The position numbers and the translations under genes were made by a program. This document shows positions 1 through 9,131 of a stretch of 64,000 nucleotides of DNA, piece by piece. Source of the stretch: Halobacteriales archaeon QS_5_70_15 (GTDB taxonomy: Archaea > Halobacteriota > Halobacteria > Halobacteriales > Haloarculaceae); the NCBI GenBank assembly GCA_003022005.1, contig PXRQ01000081.1:16066-80065 (forward strand), written 5' to 3'. The notes below the pieces were generated by a model. It did no database searches. It saw only the letters and a list, made by a program, of their open reading frames with translations, and had not been told where the DNA came from. The first letter of the stretch is position 1; each line of letters starts with the position of its first letter.

Positions 1-689
1 ACCGCGACGTAGAGCGACCGGAGCCCGTTCGTCCGGAGGTGCTCGCGGTTGCCCCGCGCGGGGAAGAGCCGGCGCTTGACCTCGCTCGCGACCTCCTCCA
101 GCGTCGCCGACGTGCCCTCCGGCGGTGCGGGATCGCTGACGAACAGCGCAGCGACGAAGACCACCGCGCTCACGGCCGCGACGAACAGGTAGAGCGCCCA
201 GGGTGCCACGAGACCGAGGAGCACCCCGGCGAGCAACTGCGCGGCGGTGAAGCCGACGGCCTGCATGCTGTTGAAGTAGCCGAGCGACTGCCCCCGGCCG
301 GTGGCTCCGCCGCGCTCGCTCACGACGGCGAGCATCACCGGGAGGAACCCCGCCGCGAAGACGGCGAACAGCCCCCGGAACGCGATCGGGCCCCAGACGC
401 CGTCGAGGACTGTCAGCGGGAGTACGGCGAGCGTCGAGAGCAGCGCCGTCCCGACGAGGACGGCCCGCCGCCGACCGGTTACGTCGGCGACGGCGCCCGC
501 GACGGGCGAGAACGCCATGAGCCCGAACCAGTAGACGGTGAACACGAGGCTCACCTCGAACGGCGTCCCGACGCGGCCGATGTAGACGGCCATCGCCGTC
601 CCCATCAGGATGGCCCGGCACTTGTTCGCGGCCGCCGCTACCCCGATGGCGATACGCTGTACCCGTTCCTGCCGCGGTCCGTCGGTCAC
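1..689 (-). CDS. MFS transporter, N-terminal part (cut by window edge)
   Basis: Reading leftward from a GTG at 689 gives a continuous hydrophobic protein that runs off the left edge. It has about five membrane segments, a loop after the second segment (DVTGRRR) typical of the major facilitator superfamily, and a cytoplasmic stretch near residue 205. The family exports or imports small solutes using ion gradients; the substrate cannot be told from this half. No ATG precedes the hydrophobic region in frame, so GTG 689 is the best start. An AT-rich patch at 731-740 could be its TATA box, leaving a leader of about 20 bases. The gene is divergent from the small gene at 815. Confidence 0.75.
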   Translation of the reverse strand, partial: MTDGPRQERVQRIAIGVAAAANKCRAILMGTAMAVYIGRVGTPFEVSLVFTVYWFGLMAFSPVAGAVADVTGRRRAVLVGTALLSTLAVLPLTVLDGVWGPIAFRGLFAVFAAGFLPVMLAVVSERGGATGRGQSLGYFNSMQAVGFTAAQLLAGVLLGLVAPWALYLFVAAVSAVVFVAALFVSDPAPPEGTSATLEEVASEVKRRLFPARGNREHLRTNGLRSLYVA

Positions 690-814
690 TCGGGGGTCCG
701 ACCTCGCTAGCCACCAGCGCGACTCCGAAGATAAAAAAGACGGTTCCCGAACCGGGGATGGCGTCCGGACGCGGGGGCCGTTGGTTTCTTCCTGCCGGAT
801 GCCCCCGTTCGCTC

Positions 815-1153
815 ATGGCCGGGGACGAGGGCGACGCGTCGGCCGACGAGCGCCCCCCGTGGTGGACGGAGAACGAGCGGCTCCGCGAGGAGATGGACCT
901 GCCGCCGTACGAGCCCTCCCGGTTCGCCGACGGCACGTACACCTACCGGGTCGTCGAGCGGCTGGAGGCCGAACACGGCTGCACCATCCGGTTCGTCGCA
1001 CTCGAGCCGCGATACCCGGACGACTGGGAGGTGCGTGCGGACGGCGAGCGGCTGTTCGGGATCGGCCGGCGGCGCGACGAACACGGCAACACGGTCTACG
1101 AGATGGACGCCGAGGCGTTCGAGCGGGCCGTCGAGGCGGCGATCGAGGGGTGA
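815..1153 (+). CDS. Small acidic hypothetical protein, 112 aa
   Basis: I do not recognise this family. The protein is soluble, very acidic and typical of haloarchaeal composition, with a strand-rich middle (TYTYRVVERLEAEHG) and a C-terminal helix. It has no cysteine cluster, signal peptide or membrane segment. The ATG at 815 is preferred over an in-frame ATG at 758, because the upstream residues are basic and unlike the rest, and a TATA-like gtttctt patch lies about 29 bases before 815. It is divergent from the MFS gene and 108 bases upstream of the amidohydrolase, with no sign of coupling. Confidence 0.6.
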   Translation: MAGDEGDASADERPPWWTENERLREEMDLPPYEPSRFADGTYTYRVVERLEAEHGCTIRFVALEPRYPDDWEVRADGERLFGIGRRRDEHGNTVYEMDAEAFERAVEAAIEG

Positions 1154-1261
1154 TTCGAGCCGGCAGCTCCGACCCCGTACCGCTCCGGGGCTCGCCGTTC
1201 GACCCCGACACCTCCGCCGCGGGACGAACCTATTTACCGACGGTCCCCCACCGTGCCCCAC

Positions 1262-2341
1262 ATGGCGACCCGCAGCGAACAGAGCCCCCTGACGAAGCAC
1301 ACCGTCGTCGACGCGGACGTCCACCTCCGGATTCCGCTCGAGGACCTCGCGGACTACTGCGAGGAACCGTACCGGAGTTCGATCAGGAACCCCACGTACA
1401 CGCCGGTCAACCGGAGCGGCTGGGACCGCTACATGGGCGGGAACATAACCAAAGAGAGCCTTCCGGACGCCGACACGCTCCACGAGAAGGTCTGCGAGGG
1501 GTTCAACGTCGACTACCCCATCATCAACGCCTTCCCGGTGCTCGCGTCCGTCCCGGAGTCGGACAAGGCGGTGGACATGATGCACGCCTACAACGACTAC
1601 CTGATGGAGCACTACCTCGACCACTACGACCACTTCCGCGGGCTGGTTTCGGTCGCGACCCAGAAGCCCGAGAAGGCGGCCGAGGAGATCGACCGGATGG
1701 CCGACGAGGACGGCCTCGTCGGCGTCTACGTCCTGAACAGCGGCGCGCACCTCCCGCTCGGCAACCCGGAGTTCGATCCCCTCTACCGGGCCGCCGAGGA
1801 CAACGACCTCCACGTCGCCTTCCACGCCTCCGCTGGCGCGCCGTTCGCCCGGGACTTCCCGATCCAGGACAACAACATCGAGCGGTTCGCCGCCACCCAC
1901 GTCCTCGCGCACCCGTGGGCGCACATGCTCGCGCTGTCGAGCCTCGTCGTCAACGGCACGTTCGAGAAGTTCCCCGACCTCAACTTCACGTTCCTCGAGG
2001 CGGGTGTCTCGTGGGTCCCGTACATGATGTTCCGGTGGAACAAGGAGTACGGGATGCGCCGGCGCGAGGCGCCCCTCCTGGAGCGGAGTCCGGAGGAGTA
2101 CATCCGCGAGTCCTGCTACTTCGCTAGCCAGCCCATCGGCGAGCCGAACGACCCCTCGCATCTGCAGTCGATCCTGGACGTCATCGGGACCGACCGGCTG
2201 ATGCTTGCGACCGATTACCCCCACTGGGACTTCGACCACCCGGACGCGCTGGACGGCCACCTCCGGCGGTTCTACGAGCCGGAGGACCGCGAACGGGTGC
2301 TCTCCGGAACCGCGACCGAGGCGTTCGACATGGACGTATGA
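1262..2341 (+). CDS. Amidohydrolase family 2 (ACMSD-like TIM barrel), 359 aa
   Basis: The protein belongs to the metal-dependent amidohydrolase_2 family, whose members hydrolyse or decarboxylate small acids, often from aromatic compounds. Visible family marks are DADVH near residue 19 (metal ligand region, with Asp where many members have the first His), FHAS near 187, FLEAG near 250 and ATDYPHWD near 317 carrying the catalytic Asp. The start at 1262 lies 28 bases after a ctatttacc TATA-like box, which favours it over the in-frame ATG at 1253. Its stop overlaps the start of the Rieske gene (ATGA at 2338-2341), so the two are almost certainly one operon and probably one enzyme system. The substrate is unknown. 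Confidence 0.85.
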   Translation: MATRSEQSPLTKHTVVDADVHLRIPLEDLADYCEEPYRSSIRNPTYTPVNRSGWDRYMGGNITKESLPDADTLHEKVCEGFNVDYPIINAFPVLASVPESDKAVDMMHAYNDYLMEHYLDHYDHFRGLVSVATQKPEKAAEEIDRMADEDGLVGVYVLNSGAHLPLGNPEFDPLYRAAEDNDLHVAFHASAGAPFARDFPIQDNNIERFAATHVLAHPWAHMLALSSLVVNGTFEKFPDLNFTFLEAGVSWVPYMMFRWNKEYGMRRREAPLLERSPEEYIRESCYFASQPIGEPNDPSHLQSILDVIGTDRLMLATDYPHWDFDHPDALDGHLRRFYEPEDRERVLSGTATEAFDMDV

Positions 2342-2703
2342 CGGAGTTCGTCGTCGGGAGCGTCGAGGAGGTCGGCGAGGGCGGGCGGCTCGTGACCGAA
2401 CTGAAGGGCCGGGAGATCGCGGTGTTCGACCTCGGCGACGAGTACCGCGCGTACCTCAACTGGTGTGCCCACCAGGGCGGCCCCATCTGCGAGGGAAACC
2501 TCACGGGGACCGTCGAGGCGACCTACGACCGTGAGTCCGGGGAGACCTCGCTCGACTGGTCGCGCGAGGGCGAGGTGCTGATGTGCCCCTGGCACGGCTG
2601 GGAGTACGACGTCACCTCCGGGGCGTGTCTCTCGAAGCGGTCGGTCGAGCTCCCGTCCTACCCCGTCGAGGTGCGGGACGGGGAACTGATCGTCCGGATG
2701 TAG
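2338..2703 (+). CDS. Single-domain Rieske [2Fe-2S] protein, 121 aa
   Basis: This is a stand-alone Rieske ferredoxin-type protein. The cluster ligands are visible as CAHQGG (residues 43-48) and CPWHGWEYD (near 82-90), giving Cys-His and Cys-His pairs separated by a loop of about 36 residues. That loop is longer than in most Rieske ferredoxins. Such proteins carry electrons to oxygenases, or act as small subunits of oxidoreductases. Here it is coupled by a 4-base overlap to an amidohydrolase and no oxygenase large subunit lies nearby. It may serve that enzyme directly or an oxygenase encoded elsewhere. There is no signal peptide, so it is cytoplasmic. Confidence 0.88.
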   Translation: MTEFVVGSVEEVGEGGRLVTELKGREIAVFDLGDEYRAYLNWCAHQGGPICEGNLTGTVEATYDRESGETSLDWSREGEVLMCPWHGWEYDVTSGACLSKRSVELPSYPVEVRDGELIVRM

Positions 2704-2743
2704 CACCCGTCCCGCGCCGCTCGGTGATCGGGGGATTCGACAG

Positions 2744-3679
2744 TCAGACGACCCGATTGACCAACTCCTCCTCCCGCCCCGCACGCTCGACGTTCTCGAG
2801 CACGATGTCCCCGACAAGCTGGTAGTACTCCCACGTCGCCGCGGCGCGGTGTGGCGTCACGAGCACCTCCTCGAAGTCCCACAGCGGCGAGTCCTCGGGG
2901 AGCGGCTCCTCCTCGAACACGTCGAGCGCGGCGCCGCGGATCCCGCCGTCCCGGAGGGCCTCGACCAGCGCGGGTTCGTCGACGACCGATCCGCGAGCGA
3001 CGTTGATCAGGTACGCACTGTCGTCCATCGCCGCGAGGACCTCCCCACCGACGAGGTGGTACGTTTCGTCGGTGAGCGGGCAGGCCAGGGCGACGAAGTC
3101 GGCGCCCTCGACGGCCTCGAGGAGCTCATCGTTCGGGTGGACCCGCTGGACGTCCGGGACGCTCTCGACGGTCCGCTTGACGCCGGTCACGCGCATGCCG
3201 AGCGCCGCCGCGCGGGAGGCGATCCCGCGCCCGAGCGTCCCCAGCCCGACCACACAGACCGTCCGCCCCTCGAGCGTGAACGGCTCGTCCCACGGGGGGT
3301 GCTCCCACTCGCGCTCGTGCTGACCGTCCCGGTAGACGTGGAGTCGGCGGGCGAACGTCAGCATGTAGCCGATGACGGTCTCCCCGACGCTCTCGCCGTG
3401 GATGCCTGTACTGTTCGTGAGCGTGACGCCCGCCGCCTCGAGATCCTCGAACGGGAAGCGGTCGACCCCCGCCTGGATCGAGTGGATCCACTCGACGCCG
3501 GCGTCGAGGAACCGCTCGTCCCACTCGAGGGTGACCAGCGCGTCACAGCGTTCGAGATCCGCGGGGTCCCCGACGACGACCGTCACGTCCGGCCCCGCGT
3601 CCCCGAGGTACTCGCGGAGCTCCTCGGGCGGGAACACCAGTTCGACCGACTCGTGGACACCGATCCGCTCGACGTTCAT
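2744..3679 (-). CDS. D-isomer-specific 2-hydroxyacid dehydrogenase, 311 aa
   Basis: The protein has the two-domain fold of NAD-dependent 2-hydroxyacid dehydrogenases. It carries the nucleotide motif GLGTLGRGIA (residues 145-154), catalytic Arg229 in NVARGSVVD, Glu near 258 and His277 in TPHRAA. These enzymes interconvert 2-keto acids and D-2-hydroxy acids such as glyoxylate/glycolate or hydroxypyruvate/glycerate. The ATG at 3679 is chosen because family homology begins there and a gtttcaacc patch lies 26 bases upstream; a longer frame reaches 3763 but adds basic, unrelated residues. It converges with the Rieske gene across 40 bases and follows the amidase on the same strand. Confidence 0.85.
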   Translation of the reverse strand: MNVERIGVHESVELVFPPEELREYLGDAGPDVTVVVGDPADLERCDALVTLEWDERFLDAGVEWIHSIQAGVDRFPFEDLEAAGVTLTNSTGIHGESVGETVIGYMLTFARRLHVYRDGQHEREWEHPPWDEPFTLEGRTVCVVGLGTLGRGIASRAAALGMRVTGVKRTVESVPDVQRVHPNDELLEAVEGADFVALACPLTDETYHLVGGEVLAAMDDSAYLINVARGSVVDEPALVEALRDGGIRGAALDVFEEEPLPEDSPLWDFEEVLVTPHRAAATWEYYQLVGDIVLENVERAGREEELVNRVV

Positions 3680-3766
3680 GTCCAGCCTTCTCCGGTCCCC
3701 GGTTTCAACCTTTTCGACGCCGCGTCCCGTCGGTCCGCGGGCGCGGAAAGAGGTCCGAAGCACCGT

Positions 3767-5224
3767 TCAGACCGAGTCGTAGATGTCCTGCCAGGGCCGT
3801 TCGCGCTCGAACGCGGCGCTCGCCCCGAGCACCGTCTCGTCCTCGAAGCGGGGGCCAGTCAGCTGGAGCCCGACCGGGAGGCCATCGTCGTCGAGGCCCG
3901 CGGGGATCGACGCCGACGGGTGGCCGGTCATGTTGAACGGGTAGGTGAGACACCAGCCGACGAGCTGGTCGACCGGCTCGCCCCCGACCTCCGTCGGACC
4001 GACGGTGTTGCCGTCGTCGCGGTTCTCGACGGGCGGCACCGCGAGCGTCGCCGAGGCGAGCAGGTCGTACTCCTCGAACAGTTCCTGGACGGCGAGGAAC
4101 GCCGACGTCCGGACGTTGTCCGCCCGCTTGTACTCGACGGCGGAGGTCTCGCGTCCCGTCTCGATGGCCTCGGCGAACGCGGGCGTCGTGTCGGCCCGGT
4201 CCGCGCCGAGGTAGTCGACGCCCTCGGATTCCCGGAGGTTCTCGGCCAGCGCGGCGAAGCTCACGAAGAACCCGGTCATCCACGACTCGCGGAGCTCCCG
4301 GTACGTGTGCTCGAACACCGAATCGACGCGCTCGACGGTCGCGCCGCACGCCTCGAACGCCCGGACCGCGTCGTCGACGACGGCCCGGACGCGCTCGTCG
4401 AGCGGGAACGTCCCGAGGTCCGGACAGTACGCCACCCTGAGCTCGGAGACGTCCCGGTCGAGCGCACCGAGGTAGTCGGTGCCGTCGTCGGGGAGGACCA
4501 ACGGGTCGCCCGGGCCCGGCCCCGCCATCACCTCGAGCATCAGCGCGGCGTCCTCGACGGTCCGGGCGTGCGGTCCCAGCTGGGAGAACGGCGTGTGCGA
4601 GAAGGCGTCGGGCTCGCCCGGGCGCGGGATCCGCCGGTAGGTCGGCTTGAGCCCGTAGACGCCACACCACGCCGAGGGGATCCGGACCGATCCGCCCCCG
4701 TCCGAGCCCTGCGCGATGGGGACCATCCGGGCCGCGACGGCGGCCGCGCTCCCGCCCGAGGAGCCGCCGGCGTTGCGCGATGGGTCGAACGGCGTCCCCG
4801 TCGCGCCGGCGACGAGGTTGTCGGTCGTCCCCTTGTGGCCGAACTCGGGCGTGTTCGTCTTCCCGACGACGACCGCGCCCGCCTCGCGGAGCCGCTCGAC
4901 GAAGGGTTCGCTCTCCTCGGCGACGGTGTCGGCGAGCGGCTTCGATCCGAACGTCGTCCGCACGCCGACGACGTTCTCGAGGTCCTTCACGGCGACCGGA
5001 ACCCCCGCCAGCGGCCCGGGGTCCTCGCCCCGCTCGACCGCACGTTCGACCTCCCGGGCCGTCTCGCGGGCCTCCCCGGCGGTGACCGTGACGAAGGCGT
5101 TGACTTCGTCGTCGAGTTCGTCGATGCGGTCGAGACGGGCCTCGAGTACCTCGACCGGGGAGCGCTCGCCGGCACGGACCCGCCGCGCGATCTCCGCCGC
5201 GGACTCGATTGTGGCGTCCGTCAT
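3767..5224 (-). CDS. Amidase signature family protein, 485 aa
   Basis: This is an amidase-signature hydrolase, related to the GatA subunit but without GatB or GatC neighbours, so it is probably a free-standing amidase acting on a small amide. The Ser-cisSer-Lys triad is visible as Lys80 in VAVKDLENV, Ser155 in the GGSSGGS block, and Ser179 in DGGGSVRIP. Length fits the family (about 450-500). The ATG at 5224 sits 26 bases after a ggtataac box, as expected for a leaderless transcript. It lies between a 2-hydroxyacid dehydrogenase and an SMP-30 hydrolase on the same strand. The substrate cannot be read from the sequence. Confidence 0.88.
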   Translation of the reverse strand: MTDATIESAAEIARRVRAGERSPVEVLEARLDRIDELDDEVNAFVTVTAGEARETAREVERAVERGEDPGPLAGVPVAVKDLENVVGVRTTFGSKPLADTVAEESEPFVERLREAGAVVVGKTNTPEFGHKGTTDNLVAGATGTPFDPSRNAGGSSGGSAAAVAARMVPIAQGSDGGGSVRIPSAWCGVYGLKPTYRRIPRPGEPDAFSHTPFSQLGPHARTVEDAALMLEVMAGPGPGDPLVLPDDGTDYLGALDRDVSELRVAYCPDLGTFPLDERVRAVVDDAVRAFEACGATVERVDSVFEHTYRELRESWMTGFFVSFAALAENLRESEGVDYLGADRADTTPAFAEAIETGRETSAVEYKRADNVRTSAFLAVQELFEEYDLLASATLAVPPVENRDDGNTVGPTEVGGEPVDQLVGWCLTYPFNMTGHPSASIPAGLDDDGLPVGLQLTGPRFEDETVLGASAAFERERPWQDIYDSV

Positions 5225-5274
5225 GGGTGCCACTCCCCGCGAGCCGGTATAACGCTGTGGCCCATCCCTTGGGG

Positions 5275-6144
5275 TCAGGGCGCGCCGAGGAGGCCCCGCC
5301 GGTCCGTCCGGGCCCGTCGGAGAACGCCGTCGCTGCCGGTGAGGTACAGCGTCCGGAGGTCGTCGTCGCCGAACGCGCAGTTCGTCGGTCGCGGGACGTC
5401 GACCGGGTGGGTCTCGAGGACGCGGCCGTCCGGCGCGAACACGTACACCATCGGCCCCGGTCCGCCCTGCTCGTAGCCCGCCGTGGCGACGACGTTCCCG
5501 TCCTCGTCGAAGCACATCCCGTCGATGCCGCGGTGCGGGGAGAAGTCGTGTAGCACCTCGTACTCGCCGAGGCCGTCGTCCTCGATGGGGTAGGCCCGGA
5601 GTTCGAGATCGCCCTCGTAGTCGCTCTGGGCGACGTAGAGGGTCCCGTCGTCCGGCGAGACGAGCAGCCCGTTCGGGTTCGTCGTGTCGTGGGTCATCCG
5701 GGTGAGCGTCTCGGGGTCGTCGGTGTCGACCCGGTAGACCGAGCGGTGGTCGAGGTCGAACTCGTGGGTCTCGGCGTCGAGCCAGCCCGTGTCGTAGAAC
5801 GGGTCGGTGAACCAGAGGTTCCCCGCCGAGTCGAACGCGAGGTCGTTCGGGCTGTTGTACCGTCCGCCCTCGTACTCCTCGACGACCGTCTCGGTCCCCG
5901 CCTCCGTGTAGCGGGCGACCCGGCGGCCGCTCATCTCGCAGGCGTAGAGCGCCCCGCCCGGGCCCAGCTTCAGCCCGTTGGCCGCGTTCGTCCCCTCGCG
6001 GTAGACGGCCGTCTCGCCGGTCGCCGCGTCGTAGCGCATCACCCGGCTGTTCGGGATGTCGCTGAACAGCACGCCCTCGCCGTCCCAGACCGGGCCCTCG
6101 GTGAACCCGTACGGCCCCGCCACGCGCTCGAACTCCCAGCTCAT
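5275..6144 (-). CDS. SMP-30/gluconolactonase/LRE family hydrolase, 289 aa
   Basis: This is a six-bladed beta-propeller of the SMP-30/gluconolactonase family, which opens sugar lactones to aldonic acids using one divalent metal ion. Metal-binding regions typical of the family are visible: Glu16 in FTEGPVW, the Asn of the NDLAFD segment near 110, and an Asp in the GIDGMCFDEDGN segment near 225. There is no signal peptide, so it acts in the cytoplasm. The start at 6144 is supported by a gtacataaac box 26 bases upstream. In a sugar-acid region a lactonase feeding MR/MLE dehydratases makes sense, but the actual lactone is inferred. Confidence 0.85.
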   Translation of the reverse strand: MSWEFERVAGPYGFTEGPVWDGEGVLFSDIPNSRVMRYDAATGETAVYREGTNAANGLKLGPGGALYACEMSGRRVARYTEAGTETVVEEYEGGRYNSPNDLAFDSAGNLWFTDPFYDTGWLDAETHEFDLDHRSVYRVDTDDPETLTRMTHDTTNPNGLLVSPDDGTLYVAQSDYEGDLELRAYPIEDDGLGEYEVLHDFSPHRGIDGMCFDEDGNVVATAGYEQGGPGPMVYVFAPDGRVLETHPVDVPRPTNCAFGDDDLRTLYLTGSDGVLRRARTDRRGLLGAP

Positions 6145-6292
6145 GGCGGGAGTGTCGCGCGGTGGTACATAAACGTGCGTCCGGCCGACGCGACCGGACC
6201 CCGCAGCCCGGGCGACGGGGCGGTGACGGGTCGGCACTCGTCGAGGGGCCGTCGCGGTGGGATCCACCCCGTGCCGGGGGACCGGCGCAGCG

Positions 6293-7393
6293 TTACCGGA
6301 ACGACGGGGGGAGGTCCTTGACGCCGAGTTCCTCCGCTAACTCGACGAACAGCGCGACCGTCTCCGGGGCGAGCGGGACTCCCTCGGCCGCGCGCTCGGT
6401 CCGCGTCCGGTACTCGGCCTCGCCGGGCACGAGTGCGCGGTCGCCGCGGGCAGCGTCGCCCGCCGGAACCGCGTCGGGGTACTCCGCGGCCTCGATGTAT
6501 TCGACCAGCGACTCGATCCGCTCCCGGTTGGCCTCCGCCGACGAGAACCGCTCCGGGTCGACTGCGACGAACGCGGCCGCGTTGTTGACGATACCCTCGG
6601 GGTCCTGCCCGGCGACGAACGCCTCCCCGAGCAGTCCCGCGAACAGCTCCGCGATCATCGCCAGTCCGAACCCCTTGTACCCCGAGGTCACCCCGCCCAG
6701 CGGGAGGAGCGCACCCTCCCCGTCCTCGAACCGTCCGGCGTCGGTGACGAACTCCCCGGTCGCGTCGACGGCCCACCCCTCCGGCAGCGGCTCGTTCTCG
6801 ACCGCACGCTTCGTGACCTTCCCGTGGGCGACCTGGCTCGTGGCCATGTCGAGTACGACAGGGAACTCGAGCGCGCCGAACGAGGGCGTCCCGAAGGCGA
6901 CGGGGTTGGTCGCCAGCCGACGGGTGGCGCTCCCGGGCGGTGCTACCAGCGGTGCGAGCCCGCCGGTGTTGACCCAGGCGGCGAAGGCGTACCCCGCCTC
7001 CGCGGCACGCTCGGCCCACTCGCCGACGCGCCCGAGGTGGGCGGCGTTCCGGACCCCGACGGCGGCGACCCCGTGTTCGGCCGCACGTTCGGTCGCGGCG
7101 TCGACCGCGTGCCGGCCGACGACCTGTCCGAAGGCGCTGTTCCCGTCGACCGTCGCCGTCGCGCCGGTCCCGCGGACCTCCGGTGTCGCGGCGGGATCGA
7201 TCGCCCCCGCGTCGAGCATCCGCCGGTAGAGCATGGGTAGCCGGATCGTTCCGTGCGAGCGGTGGCCCCTGAGGTCCGCCTCGACGAGCGACTCTGCGAC
7301 CTGCTCGGCCGCCTCCTCGCTCGCGCCGTACGCCCGGACGACGTCGCGTGCGAACGGCTCCAGTTCCTCGACGGGGACGCGTCTGCGGGTCAT
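6293..7393 (-). CDS. Malate/L-lactate dehydrogenase (Ldh2 family), 366 aa
   Basis: The protein belongs to the Ldh2/malate-sulfolactate-ureidoglycolate dehydrogenase family, NAD(P)-dependent enzymes with a fold distinct from classical lactate dehydrogenases. The hallmark DLRGHRSHGTIRLP segment (residues 40-53) contains the catalytic His and substrate Arg. Further marks are a DMATS-type segment near 185 and YKGFGLAMIAELFAG near 245. Length is normal. The ATG at 7393 lies 27 bases after a gtaaata box. It is in the same orientation as the lactonase and the FAD-linked dehydrogenase, but is separated from the latter by a 230-base region containing a duplicated sequence. Confidence 0.86.
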   Translation of the reverse strand: MTRRRVPVEELEPFARDVVRAYGASEEAAEQVAESLVEADLRGHRSHGTIRLPMLYRRMLDAGAIDPAATPEVRGTGATATVDGNSAFGQVVGRHAVDAATERAAEHGVAAVGVRNAAHLGRVGEWAERAAEAGYAFAAWVNTGGLAPLVAPPGSATRRLATNPVAFGTPSFGALEFPVVLDMATSQVAHGKVTKRAVENEPLPEGWAVDATGEFVTDAGRFEDGEGALLPLGGVTSGYKGFGLAMIAELFAGLLGEAFVAGQDPEGIVNNAAAFVAVDPERFSSAEANRERIESLVEYIEAAEYPDAVPAGDAARGDRALVPGEAEYRTRTERAAEGVPLAPETVALFVELAEELGVKDLPPSFR

Positions 7394-7453
7394 GCCCCTC
7401 CGTCACGGGGCGGGGTAAATAGCGTGGCGGTGGCCGTGCCGTCGCCTCTTCGG

Positions 7454-7637
7454 CTACTCCTCACGGGTCGTTTCGCTCCCCGTTCGGATCTCCGCGGCCT
7501 CCCTGCGGTCGGCCGCGCTACTCCTCGCGGCTCACCCCGTTCGCCGCTCGGACCACCCTACTGCTCACGGGTCGTCGCAGTGCTCCTCCCCGTTCGCCCG
7601 TCCGCGGCCTCCCTGTGGTCGGCCGCGCTACTCCTCG
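7454..7637. repeat. Imperfect direct duplication, period about 110 bp, overlapping a gene end
   Basis: Two similar blocks, about 7454-7530 and 7559-7637, share ctcacgggtcg near the left, a clear match at 7491-7527 versus 7601-7637 (tccgcggcctccct then ggtcggccgcgctactcct), and cccgttcg between them. The right copy includes the last codons and stop of the FAD-linked dehydrogenase. The left copy therefore looks like a degenerate duplicate of that gene's 3' tail. The rest of 7394-7627 has no credible gene. Confidence 0.6.
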
Positions 7638-9025
7638 GGGATGACCTTCCCCGGGTTCATGATCCCGTTCGGGTCGACCAGCTCCTTGATGCCCCGCATG
7701 AGGTCGACCCCCGCGGCGTGCTCCTGTCGCATGAACTTCCGCTTGCCGATCCCGACCCCGTGTTCGCCGGTGGCGGTCCCGCCCATCTCGACGGCGGCGG
7801 AGACGATCCGGTCATTGAGTTCGAGCGCGCGCTCGATGGCCGCCTCGTCGTCCGTATCGACGAGGGGCGTGTAGTGGAGGTTGCCGTCGCCGGCGTGCCC
7901 GACCGCCGGGCAGACGATACCCATCTCCTCGCTCTCCCCGACGACCCGGTCGACGATGTCGGGGTACTTCGAGATGGGCACCACGACGTCCCCGACGACC
8001 GCGATGTCCCAGTCCTCGCGGTAGGCCCCCGTCGCGTGGTAGACGTCGCGTCGAGCCTGCCAGACCTCGTCCATCTCGTCCTCGTCTGCGGCCTGCCACC
8101 CGGTCGCCCCGTTGTCCTCGCAGATGCCGCGGACGAACTCGACGTCCTCGTCGATGCCCGAGTTGTCCCCGTGGAGCTCGACGATGAGCGTCGGCGTCTC
8201 GTCCATATCGGTCCCGCTGTACCCGTTTACCATCTCGACCGTCAGGGTGTCCATGAACTCGATGGCGCCCGGCCTGGCGCCGAACCGGATGACCTCCGAG
8301 ACAGCTTGGCTCGCCTCGCGTGCGCTCTCGAACGTGACCAGCGCGGCCCGCTTGTACTGCGGGATGCCCTCGAGCGAGAGCGTCGCCTCCGTGACGACCC
8401 CGAGGGTGCCCTCGCTCCCGACGAACAGGTCCTTCAGGCTGTAGCCGGCGGAGGTCTTGACGACGTCCCGCCCGCACTCGATCACCCGCCCGTCCGGGAG
8501 GACGATTTCGAGCCTGAGGACGTGGTCGCGGGTCTCACCGTACCGGACGGCGTTGAACCCGCTGGCGTTGTTGGCGATCATCCCCCCGATGGTCGCCACG
8601 TCCCCGCTGGAGATGCCCGGGGCGAAGCGGAGCCCGTCGCTCGCCAGCACGCCGTTCAGGTCGTCGTAGACGATGCCCGGACCGACGGTGGACTGCAGGT
8701 CGTCCGGGCGCACCGTCAGATCGTCCATCTCGTAGGTGTTCAGGACGATCCCCGCGTCGACGGGGATGGGGTTCCCCTCGAGGCTCGACCCGCCGCTCCA
8801 CGGCGTCACCGGGACCCTGCTCCCGTTCGCGGCCGCGAGCACCCGCGAGACCTCCTCCGTCGAGGCCGGCCAGACGACCGCGTCGGGGAGCGGCCCCTCG
8901 TGCGGGCTCGCGTCCTCGGTGAACTGCTCGCGCTGGCCCTCCGCGAAACTCACCCGCCCCTCGCTTACGACGTCGGCCAGGAACCGGCAGTCGTACCGGC
9001 CGTCACCGGCAGCCTGTTCGCTCAT
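7628..9025 (-). CDS. FAD-linked D-2-hydroxyacid dehydrogenase (GlcD/D-LDH type), 465 aa
   Basis: This is a FAD-binding oxidase of the GlcD/D-lactate dehydrogenase family, which oxidises D-lactate or glycolate-like acids to keto acids. The PCMH-type FAD domain shows PWSGGSSLEGN (residues 75-85), GGMIANNASGFNAVRYG near 150 and GSEGTLGVVTEATL near 210. The C-terminal cap shows a GHAGDGNLH segment near 380 and HGVGIGKRKFM near 430. Length is normal for the single-subunit form without an iron-sulfur partner. The ATG at 9025 is preferred because an ataacgg box lies 27 bases upstream and residues beyond it are basic. It may work with the neighbouring Ldh2-type enzyme on hydroxy acids. Confidence 0.87.
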   Translation of the reverse strand: MSEQAAGDGRYDCRFLADVVSEGRVSFAEGQREQFTEDASPHEGPLPDAVVWPASTEEVSRVLAAANGSRVPVTPWSGGSSLEGNPIPVDAGIVLNTYEMDDLTVRPDDLQSTVGPGIVYDDLNGVLASDGLRFAPGISSGDVATIGGMIANNASGFNAVRYGETRDHVLRLEIVLPDGRVIECGRDVVKTSAGYSLKDLFVGSEGTLGVVTEATLSLEGIPQYKRAALVTFESAREASQAVSEVIRFGARPGAIEFMDTLTVEMVNGYSGTDMDETPTLIVELHGDNSGIDEDVEFVRGICEDNGATGWQAADEDEMDEVWQARRDVYHATGAYREDWDIAVVGDVVVPISKYPDIVDRVVGESEEMGIVCPAVGHAGDGNLHYTPLVDTDDEAAIERALELNDRIVSAAVEMGGTATGEHGVGIGKRKFMRQEHAAGVDLMRGIKELVDPNGIMNPGKVIPEE

Positions 9026-9131
9026 ACACCTGAGTCGGGCGGCTTCCCGATAACGGTTGTCATGCATCGCGTCGACGGTGCCGACTCGCGGATACCGAGC
9101 TTGACTGCCACCCCCTTCGCCGGGACCGACG

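Noticed and set aside
2849..5476. Very long open frame on the plus strand (875 codons) and similar long frames elsewhere
   Set aside because: It lies antisense to a dehydrogenase and an amidase with clear motifs. In GC-rich haloarchaeal DNA such antisense frames are common; the product is Arg/Pro/Val-rich and unlike any protein.
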